Positions 1-5,015 of a stretch of DNA of 5,015 nucleotides are shown here, in pieces. Positions within the stretch are counted from its first letter, which is position 1. Each line of letters begins with the position of its first letter. Origin of the DNA: Euryarchaeota archaeon UBA242. GTDB taxonomy: Archaea; Thermoplasmatota; Poseidoniia; Poseidoniales; Poseidoniaceae. Made by a program: the position numbers and the translations under genes. Under the pieces are notes generated by a model. That model had not been told where the DNA came from. It ran no database searches and saw only the letters and a list, made by a program, of their open reading frames with translations. Where the stretch lies: positions 1 to 5,015 of the forward strand of contig DAJY01000107.1 of the NCBI GenBank assembly GCA_002499015.1, read 5' to 3'.

Positions 1-32
1 CTTTAATAGGGTTCTTTAAACTCTCATTCAAA

Positions 33-797
33 TTAAATGATTTTGTTGTTGGCTTCGAAGGAAATTTCCCCCTCATTAAGAGTATATGATATCCGCTGTG
101 TTCCCTTTCCTTTCGATTTCTTACCAATAATTTCTATATGGCCAATCTCAGCTAATTGTTTGACATGTGTCCCCGCACATGGGCATAAATCAAGAGATTC
201 TCCAATTTTTATAACTCTTAAATTATTGATAGATGCTGGTAATAAATCCATATTTGTTCGCTCTGGTGGCATTATAGCATTGATTTCTGATCGTGTCATT
301 TCTTCATCACTAACGGTGTGATTTTCATCGATTAAATCATTGGTTAGTTGGGTCAGTTGTTGTAACATTTCTTCATCGAATTTAATTGGATTAAAATCAA
401 TTCTCGACCGCTCGGTATGAATTTGGTTTCCTACTGTTCTAGCTGCATTAAAATTATCATATACAACTCCACTAACCAGATGTTGGGCTGTGTGCATACG
501 CATGTGCTCATATCTTCTCTGCCAATCTATTTTGCCTGTAATTTCGTCACCAACTTCCAGTTGGTGGCCTTTTTCTAAATGGTGGTAAATGTCATCCCGT
601 CCTCTTACTTCGCTAACCTGTAATGGTCCATTGGGGCCATCTAATGTTCCTACATCCCAATTTTGGCCGCCGCCAAGGGGATAGAATAGAGTTCTATCAA
701 GAACGACTTTATCCTCTTCAACAATAGTAACCTGGGCAGTAAAATTGGTTAAATAGCCCGCTTCTATGCTTTCAAGGAATAGTTTCTCACTGCCCAT
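33..797 (-). CDS. alaX: Alanyl-tRNA editing hydrolase, AlaX-M type
   Basis: This is a cytosolic, free-standing homologue of the AlaRS editing domain. The family hydrolyses mischarged Ser- or Gly-tRNA(Ala) in trans. Numbered from the ATG at 797 (254 aa), the N-terminal beta-barrel carries the glycine motif LFYPLGGGQ (about 37-45). The zinc-site ligands are both present: HTAQH (H102, H106) and CAGTH (C207, H211). A basic SKGKG segment at about 228-232 is also typical of the family. The length fits AlaX-M; it is longer than AlaX-S and lacks the C-Ala domain of AlaX-L. An in-frame TTG at 809 would add four residues (MAQI). I prefer the ATG because MGSEKLFLES matches where the family usually begins. 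No Shine-Dalgarno is visible. It lies 42 bp downstream of the desaturase gene, in the same frame as it, and is probably the last gene of that group. Family assignment is very secure; exact substrate specificity is inferred. Confidence 0.93.
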   Translation of the reverse strand: MGSEKLFLESIEAGYLTNFTAQVTIVEEDKVVLDRTLFYPLGGGQNWDVGTLDGPNGPLQVSEVRGRDDIYHHLEKGHQLEVGDEITGKIDWQRRYEHMRMHTAQHLVSGVVYDNFNAARTVGNQIHTERSRIDFNPIKFDEEMLQQLTQLTNDLIDENHTVSDEEMTRSEINAIMPPERTNMDLLPASINNLRVIKIGESLDLCPCAGTHVKQLAEIGHIEIIGKKSKGKGTQRISYTLNEGEISFEANNKII

Positions 798-839
798 GAT
801 TTGGGCCAAGTAGTGATAATTGATGATGTTTTTTCTATA

Positions 840-1913
840 TCAATGTGAAAGGTCTTCGACTAAATTAGCATTGGCTTCAATGGTTGTATCAATTACAATG
901 GATGGGGTTTTCCATGCATTTTTAAGAGATACTGTTGAAGACCAAAGAGCAGAAAAAAATCCTACTTCCTCATATTCCCAGCCACGTTCTTCTGCATACT
1001 GTTTGACCATTGGTGCTGCCTTTGGTAAGTTAAAATGTGATAGCGCTGGAAGAAGGTGATGTTCTATTTGATAATCTAATCCAACGAAAAAGAAAGAACC
1101 GATCGGTCCGAATTTTATGCGCCGGGCGGTTTCTATCTGTAAGCGCCAATTTTGATCATACTCAACTACAATCGGCCTTCCAGCGTGACCGACAATAAAA
1201 ATACCGGTTAGTAATGTTCCCACTAAAGCCCACAGTAACACATAGAATCCAACTACGGTTTGCCAAGGCATTCCGAGTTGAACTGGTAAAACCAGCCATA
1301 AGTAAAAATGTACTAAAACAAGCCCAGAGTCGGCAAGCCAAATCTTAGAAAACCTGTGGTTCTTTTTGGAAACAAATGGATGGCTAATAAGATACCAAAT
1401 GCCATCCCAACGAAGTAAATGCCCGACTAGAAGAGATATTGGCCAGAATATCCATGCTTGTACATATCTTTGAAATATTTTTCTAATCGGCCCACTAGAA
1501 TCATATTCTTCCTTAGTGAAGGTAATTGGCCATGCATAAATATCTGGATCTTTATCAATCACATTCGGGTTGGCGTGATGTTTGATATTATGCTTTACAC
1601 GCCAATATTCCATCGACATACCAGAGAAGAGGGGGAATGCCAATCCGGCAAGACTTAAATTTCCCCATTTTGAATTACAAGCTGATGAATGTACTCCCTC
1701 GTGTGCTGTCATAGCCAAAGTTGTAGCGAATAATGCTGTAATTGGTAAAATAATTAATCCCTGAATTAATGTAATTTGAGTATGGGTGTAAATTAATCCA
1801 CCTACAATTATGAAAAGAAAGATTACTTTCGCCCATGATTTACCTGCAGGCTTTGCAAGTAATCCTGCTGCGTGAAGTTTGCGACGGAGGTCTGCCATTG
1901 GGTGTTCGGCCAT
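840..1913 (-). CDS. Membrane fatty acid desaturase (front-end type, no cytochrome b5 domain)
   Basis: The product is a 357-aa integral-membrane di-iron desaturase (FA_desaturase family). The family uses O2 and two electrons to put a double bond into an acyl chain. All three histidine boxes are present: HEGVH (H71, H75), HNIKHH (H108, H112, H113) and QIEHH (Q282, H285, H286). Glutamine instead of histidine at the start of the third box is characteristic of front-end (delta-5/6-like) and related linoleoyl-CoA-desaturase-like enzymes. Hydrophobic segments lie at about 29-43, 47-68, 84-98, 152-166, 195-212 and 219-242. No HPGG heme motif is present, so electrons must come from a separate carrier; the upstream ferredoxin is an obvious candidate (inference). 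The ATG at 1913 directly follows an in-frame TAG, so no longer form is possible; a second ATG at residue 6 is an alternative. The substrate is unknown, and the gene is notable if the host is an archaeon with isoprenoid lipids. Confidence 0.92.
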   Translation of the reverse strand: MAEHPMADLRRKLHAAGLLAKPAGKSWAKVIFLFIIVGGLIYTHTQITLIQGLIILPITALFATTLAMTAHEGVHSSACNSKWGNLSLAGLAFPLFSGMSMEYWRVKHNIKHHANPNVIDKDPDIYAWPITFTKEEYDSSGPIRKIFQRYVQAWIFWPISLLVGHLLRWDGIWYLISHPFVSKKNHRFSKIWLADSGLVLVHFYLWLVLPVQLGMPWQTVVGFYVLLWALVGTLLTGIFIVGHAGRPIVVEYDQNWRLQIETARRIKFGPIGSFFFVGLDYQIEHHLLPALSHFNLPKAAPMVKQYAEERGWEYEEVGFFSALWSSTVSLKNAWKTPSIVIDTTIEANANLVEDLSH

Positions 1914-1999
1914 CTAAAATCAACTCAGTGAAGTAATCCTCACTAATTTGTCCTAAACCATTGGGGTTTTCAACATAGTGGGGGGTTGGTGTAGTGAAA

Positions 2000-2722
2000 T
2001 CAGTGATTGAGTGACTCAAATAAGGACTCGGCATAATCGATACTATTGTCAATACTCATCTCTTTGAGGGCTTTTGGTATTGTGTTTTGCATTGTTTCAA
2101 TCCAACCGTTTTTTGGCTTCCATGTTGGTTTTTCATCATACCAAAATTCACACAACCCATCTTCACGTGTTAATTGAAGAGTTGGCTCTGATATTGTATT
2201 TTGTTGTTCTTGAGAGAGAGCAAGTCCACCCCAATGATGAAAACTTTGTTTTGAATTTGTTTGAACTTTGGATTCAATCATGGAGTGTTGTAATTTTCCC
2301 GGTGCTTGTGCTGTATATTCTGTTAAATCAAACATTTTATCGCAAATTATTAATCCGCTACCATTATTATTGCCGCCGATGGTGGAAATTATTGTTTGTA
2401 ATGAAGATTGTTCAACATTGATAACCCTACATCTTAGCAAAATTTTAACTCCTAGTTTAGCTGCTTTTATTGTTAGAATTTTGAATAACCATTCACCACA
2501 TAGGGCAAAACCATTTGGATTTTGCAATATTTTCAAATGGGCTATTTCATCGACTTCTAAATATTTCTGTAAATTTTCCTTCTTCTCTAGCCAACCTGGA
2601 ATTACACAAGGAAAACCAATTTCTGGATGAATGTCTATAATTGTAACATTGTGTTTTTTAGAACATAGAATGGATAGGATCAAACCTTCAATACTACCGC
2701 CAACAATCACTATATCAGACAT
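2000..2722 (-). CDS. Short FAD-binding Rossmann protein, geranylgeranyl-reductase-like
   Basis: This is a 240-aa protein that starts with a dinucleotide-binding fold: DIVIVGGSIEG (residues 3-13, a GGSxxG variant of GxGxxG) and VTIID ending in an acidic residue (D30) that would contact the FAD ribose. The following PEIGFPCVIPGWL (33-45) resembles the segment after the first beta strands of geranylgeranyl reductases, and about 70-105 matches their next helix-strand unit. The family is normally about 390-450 aa. Here the C-terminal FAD-contacting GD motif and substrate domain are not recognisable, so it is truncated or strongly diverged. Its ATG lies inside the ferredoxin gene with a good Shine-Dalgarno, which implies translational coupling. 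That pairing is common for archaeal geranylgeranyl reductases, which use ferredoxin to saturate isoprenoid lipids. Activity is uncertain: it could be a reduced partner subunit, or the gene could carry a frameshift near its end. Confidence 0.72.
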   Translation of the reverse strand: MSDIVIVGGSIEGLILSILCSKKHNVTIIDIHPEIGFPCVIPGWLEKKENLQKYLEVDEIAHLKILQNPNGFALCGEWLFKILTIKAAKLGVKILLRCRVINVEQSSLQTIISTIGGNNNGSGLIICDKMFDLTEYTAQAPGKLQHSMIESKVQTNSKQSFHHWGGLALSQEQQNTISEPTLQLTREDGLCEFWYDEKPTWKPKNGWIETMQNTIPKALKEMSIDNSIDYAESLFESLNH

Positions 2723-2930
2723 TTAATTGCACCCCTTCGGGTTTTATGCTTAGAGCAAAAACAGGACATGAGGGGATACACAATTCACAATGGGTACATT
2801 TTTCTTCCTCAACAACAACCAATCTATCTTTTAATTCAATTATGTTAATTGGACATAAAGCTATACATGCAGCGCAACCATAACACAAATCTTCATCGAT
2901 GATGAAAACATGGTCTGCTATACGTGCCAT
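2715..2930 (-). CDS. 2x[4Fe-4S] ferredoxin
   Basis: This is a 71-aa soluble electron carrier with two complete cluster-binding motifs: C16-x2-C19-x2-C22-x3-C26-P and C45-x2-C48-x2-C51-x3-C55-P. This is the classic bacterial/archaeal dicluster ferredoxin arrangement, without the extra N-terminal zinc-binding extension of some archaeal ferredoxins. It is first in the minus-strand group, and its stop overlaps the flavoprotein start by 8 bp, so the two proteins are probably made together and may interact. It could feed electrons to the flavoprotein and possibly to the desaturase further down (inference). The GGGGT just before its ATG is only about 2 nt away, too close for a normal Shine-Dalgarno, so initiation may rely on other features. 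The ATG at 2930 is the only reasonable start upstream of the first cluster motif. Confidence 0.93.
   Translation of the reverse strand: MARIADHVFIIDEDLCYGCAACIALCPINIIELKDRLVVVEEEKCTHCELCIPSCPVFALSIKPEGVQLNV
2730..2738 (-). promoter_or_regulatory. Shine-Dalgarno for the flavoprotein start
   Basis: On the minus strand GAAGGGGTG ends 7 nt before the ATG at 2722, within the last codons of the ferredoxin gene. It is one of the two best purine-rich ribosome sites in the window. It supports the ATG chosen and translation of the flavoprotein from the ferredoxin message. Confidence 0.5.
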
Positions 2931-2983
2931 TACCCCTTGCCAGATGATTATGATAGATGGTTTCTTTGTCCAGTGGTAATTTG

Positions 2984-2992
2984 ATTTAATAG
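2984..2992 (-). promoter_or_regulatory. Possible TATA box for the ferredoxin gene group
   Basis: Read on the minus strand, CTATTAAAT lies about 54-62 bp before the ferredoxin ATG. With the usual archaeal spacing of about 25 bp this puts a start site near 2960 and leaves a leader of about 30 nt. The surroundings are AT-rich, so chance matches are likely; this is only a candidate. Confidence 0.25.
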
Positions 2993-3193
2993 ATTTTAAG
3001 ATGAAATTTTAATTTTGGAAAATCGATTGCCGATGTCCATTGTAGAAAAAATAAGAAAATTAAAAAGAAGATATATGAGTTGTAAATAAAAATAAATGTT
3101 GATTGCAATGGAATAATAAAAATTATGATTGATAGCAAAAAGAGAATATGTTACCACACCCCTTTGTTTCCTATGGAGAGATTTATTGATCTT

Positions 3194-3240
3194 TAACGAA
3201 AGTAAGGTAGATATGATGATTGTAGATAACGAAAGTAAGG
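3194..3240. repeat. Tandem-spaced 14-bp direct repeat
   Basis: TAACGAAAGTAAGG occurs identically at 3194-3207 and 3227-3240. The starts are 33 bp apart, about three helical turns, so a protein could bind both copies on the same DNA face. Each copy is followed by a related but imperfect AGATATG-containing tail. There are only two copies, and the intervening 19 bp is not conserved. This is too little for a CRISPR; an operator pair or a small local duplication is more likely. Confidence 0.6.
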
Positions 3241-3356
3241 ATTAGAAGATATGGTCGCGAGAGGTTATTGAAGTTATAGATTAAAGATTAATGAAAAAAA
3301 TATTTACAAATTAAGAAAAAAGGTTGCAGTGGAAATTAAGGGGTATGGGTTAAACC

Positions 3357-3363
3357 AAATATA
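3357..3363 (+). promoter_or_regulatory. Possible TATA box for the beta-CASP RNase gene
   Basis: AAATATA is preceded by AACC, a plausible BRE/TATA combination. It sits about 44-50 bp before the ATG at 3407. Archaeal spacing would place the start site near 3385 with a leader of about 20 nt. The background is AT-rich, so confidence is low. Confidence 0.3.
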
Positions 3364-3406
3364 CCACAGGTTCTTTTGACATTAACATCAGGGTTGTTTG
3401 ATTGAT

Positions 3407-4741
3407 ATGGTGTTATATGCTCCCGGAAGAACTTCATCTTATCCAGAAAATCCTCCAAAAAAGGGATTGAGATATCATTATTTGGGTGGTGGTGATGAAG
3501 TTGGCAACGTTGGTATTATGCTTGAAGATGCTAAATCAACCCGCCTTCTATTAGATTATGGATTAGCTCCAACAAATCCACCACGCTATCCTTCAGAAGC
3601 ACCCATGGTGAAAGATGCAATAATTACTCATTCTCATATCGATCATCTTGGAATGGCTCCTTGGTTATGTGCTAATCATAGAACTAAATTACACGGTACT
3701 GCTTTAACAGCAGAAATATCTAATTTAATGTGGCATGATTGTTACAAAGTTAGTTCGATAGAAAAATATCCATTAGCCTGGGATAAAAGAGATATAGATA
3801 CAGCATTAGAATCTTGGCAAATTCATGATTATAATAAAAAATGGCAACACGAAGATTGGCAATTATCTTTGCATAAAGCAGGACATATTCCTGGTGCAGC
3901 AATGCTGGAAATAGAAACTCCAAACCGTAAGGTTCTGATGACTGGTGATTTTGATACTAGGGATTCTCCTCTAACCAGTGGTGCAAAACCAAGAAAGGTT
4001 GACACGGTTTTCCTCGAAGGCACCTATGGTGGAAGAGACCATCCCGATATGCAACAAGAAGTATTGCGTTTTGTAGATAGAATCCAACAAGTTGTTGATA
4101 GAGGTGGCACTGCATTAATTCCTGCCTTTGCTAATGGTAGAACTCAAGATATTGTAATGAATTTACACAAATATATGCCACACCTCGACGTTCATGTTGA
4201 TGGTATGGGTAAGAGAATTGCTAAATTACAAATGCAGCACCCAGAATCTTTGAAAGACGCTGCAGCCCTAGAATCTTCTTGGCGTTGGTCGCGACAAGTT
4301 TCCAGCAAATCTGACAAAAAGAAAGCTTTAGAAGCCGATGTAATAGTTACCACTTCAGGAATGCTCGAGGGTGGCCCAGCACTTTGGTATCTTAACAGAC
4401 TTCGACACGATAATAAAAATGCCATTTTACAAACCGGCTATCAGGCTAGTAATACTGGTGGTAGAATGTTACAAGACAAAGGCCAAATACGAATTTTTGG
4501 CAAAATGACAGAAATTTCACTTGAATTAGACCAATTCACATTCTCAACCCATGCAGGTCATAAGGAAATTGTTGAATTTGCTAAAGCATGTGAAGCCGAA
4601 GAAGTAGTTGTTTACCATACGGATCCGAATCATGCACGCCCACCGTTGGTCGAAGCGTTAGAAGCAAACGGCCACATTGTTCATACCCCAGTAAATGGTG
4701 TTTCAGAGTTTTTAGGTGAAGAATATAGCCGAAGTGATTGA
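3407..4741 (+). CDS. Metallo-beta-lactamase/beta-CASP RNase, archaeal CPSF2-like
   Basis: This is a 444-aa cytosolic zinc-dependent ribonuclease of the CPSF73/Ysh1 family, acting in RNA 3'-end processing or decay. Numbered from the ATG at 3407, LLDYG lies near 48-52, the zinc motif HSHIDH gives H75, H77, D79 and H80, the third ligand is H160 in AGHIPGA, and D181 lies in MTGDFD. Beta-CASP features follow: FLEGTYGG with motif A E204, PAFANGR (239-245), TSGMLEGGP (316-324), motif B H382 in FSTHAGH and a motif C candidate H404 in YHTDPNH. There is no N-terminal KH region, and the length fits aCPSF2 rather than the KH-containing aCPSF1. An in-frame TTG at 3398 would add MID; I prefer the ATG, though neither has a strong Shine-Dalgarno. 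Motif C reads HTDPNH instead of the usual HGE. Endonuclease versus 5'-3' exonuclease (aRNase J-like) activity cannot be decided here. Confidence 0.9.
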   Translation: MVLYAPGRTSSYPENPPKKGLRYHYLGGGDEVGNVGIMLEDAKSTRLLLDYGLAPTNPPRYPSEAPMVKDAIITHSHIDHLGMAPWLCANHRTKLHGTALTAEISNLMWHDCYKVSSIEKYPLAWDKRDIDTALESWQIHDYNKKWQHEDWQLSLHKAGHIPGAAMLEIETPNRKVLMTGDFDTRDSPLTSGAKPRKVDTVFLEGTYGGRDHPDMQQEVLRFVDRIQQVVDRGGTALIPAFANGRTQDIVMNLHKYMPHLDVHVDGMGKRIAKLQMQHPESLKDAAALESSWRWSRQVSSKSDKKKALEADVIVTTSGMLEGGPALWYLNRLRHDNKNAILQTGYQASNTGGRMLQDKGQIRIFGKMTEISLELDQFTFSTHAGHKEIVEFAKACEAEEVVVYHTDPNHARPPLVEALEANGHIVHTPVNGVSEFLGEEYSRSD

Positions 4742-4754
4742 ATACGACAACCGC

Positions 4755-4764
4755 GAGGGGGGGA
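4755..4764 (+). promoter_or_regulatory. Shine-Dalgarno-like G-rich site for the zinc-ribbon gene
   Basis: GAGGGGGGGA ends 9 nt before the ATG at 4774 and contains GAGG. It supports that ATG over the in-frame TTG at 4738, which overlaps the stop of the preceding gene. Confidence 0.45.
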
Positions 4765-4773
4765 CAGATTGAC

Positions 4774-5015
4774 ATGGCTGATAATGGTCCGAAACCGAAG
4801 AAGAAGCGTAAGATGCGCCTCTCCTTAAAACAAAACAAAATGAAAAAAGTCGATACCTATACCGATTCACTAGGGTGGTCAACAGATGTTGGTCGTACTC
4901 TAACTGATGCTCCAGAGAGTAAGGCTCCAGATACCCTTACTGTACAATGTACAATGTGTGGTTCAATGTTGAAAATACCGAAACCAAAGAAGGCCAAGTA
5001 TACAGTTTCTTGCGC
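4774..5015 (+). CDS. Lysine-rich zinc-ribbon protein (5' part only)
   Basis: The first 80 codons of an open frame are present, and it continues past the window end without a stop. The N-terminus is very basic (about residues 7-25: PKPKKKRKM, then KQNKMKK), which suits contact with nucleic acid or the ribosome. After a polar linker, C59-x2-C62-G begins a zinc-ribbon knuckle, followed by a short basic PKPKKAK turn and then C80 in the last complete codon. The pattern C-x2-C-G...IP...V-x-C is like small zinc-ribbon modules whose fourth cysteine follows two residues later, outside the window. It lies 32 bp after the beta-CASP RNase gene on the same strand, so the two are probably cotranscribed and it may act in RNA metabolism (inference). 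I do not recognise the full-length family. Confidence 0.75.
   Translation, partial: MADNGPKPKKKRKMRLSLKQNKMKKVDTYTDSLGWSTDVGRTLTDAPESKAPDTLTVQCTMCGSMLKIPKPKKAKYTVSC

Larger units (their letters stand above)
2931..3406. other. Divergent intergenic spacer without a recognisable gene
   Basis: This AT-rich stretch of about 470 bp separates two divergent gene groups. I see no coding region of useful length on either strand and no tRNA-like or rRNA-like segment. The plus strand is markedly poor in C from 3039 to 3153, with two C against about nineteen G. It also holds a 14-bp direct repeat (3194-3207 and 3227-3240), an inverted pair of an AAGGGGT-type motif (3151-3166 and 3337-3353) and TATA-like elements near both ends. 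It probably contains both promoters. Whether it also encodes a small RNA or a long leader cannot be decided from sequence alone. Confidence 0.7.

Noticed and set aside
37..321. Plus-strand open frame opposite the AlaX gene
   Set aside because: It lies antisense to a gene whose catalytic motifs are intact, and its translation has no recognisable features.
1840..2052. A 70-codon minus-strand open frame spanning the flavoprotein-desaturase junction as an independent gene
   Set aside because: It overlaps the end of one convincing gene and the start of another and has no recognisable domain or ribosome site. It is kept only as a possible frameshift trace.
3213..3219. C/D-box small RNA, from the ATGATGA C-box match
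   Set aside because: No matching CTGA D box at a suitable distance and no flanking terminal stem were seen.
3194..3240. CRISPR array
   Set aside because: There are only two 14-bp copies with a 19-bp gap and no cas genes; the repeats are too short and too few.
4792..4812. SV40-like nuclear localisation signal (PKPKKKRKM) in the zinc-ribbon protein
   Set aside because: The surroundings look prokaryotic, so a nuclear signal makes no sense; a basic nucleic-acid-binding tail explains it.

Overview
The window most resembles the genome of a low-GC archaeon, probably a marine Thermoplasmatota/Poseidoniales (Marine Group II) type. This placement is an inference. It rests on a free-standing AlaX-M editing enzyme, a KH-less CPSF-like beta-CASP nuclease, a ferredoxin gene overlapping a geranylgeranyl-reductase-like flavoprotein gene, sparse Shine-Dalgarno signals and TATA-like rather than -35/-10 promoter elements. 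There is no rRNA or other phylogenetic marker in the window, so a bacterial origin is not strictly excluded.

The layout is a divergent pair of gene groups separated by a gene-free spacer of about 470 bp. On the minus strand, read from about 2930 down to 33, lie a 2x[4Fe-4S] ferredoxin, a short FAD/Rossmann protein related to the geranylgeranyl reductase family (8-bp overlap with the ferredoxin), a membrane front-end-type fatty acid desaturase with all three histidine boxes, and an AlaX-M type Ala-tRNA editing hydrolase. The first two are almost certainly translationally coupled. The spacing of the others (86 bp and 42 bp) allows one transcription unit. On the plus strand, from 3407 on, lie a metallo-beta-lactamase/beta-CASP RNase of the archaeal CPSF2 type and, 32 bp later, the start of a lysine-rich zinc-ribbon protein that runs off the window end.

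Functionally, the minus-strand group pairs a small electron carrier and a flavoprotein with an oxygen- and electron-requiring lipid desaturase. This suggests, but does not prove, a lipid redox module, with tRNA quality control riding along. The plus-strand pair looks like RNA 3'-end processing or decay together with a possible nucleic-acid-binding zinc protein.

The least explained part is the divergent spacer (2931-3406). It has a strongly C-depleted stretch, a perfect 14-bp direct repeat spaced 33 bp apart, and an inverted pair of an AAGGGGT-type motif. I see no clear evidence of a wholly new system. The best leads are the spacer, the reduced flavoprotein beside the desaturase, and the atypical motif C of the beta-CASP nuclease.
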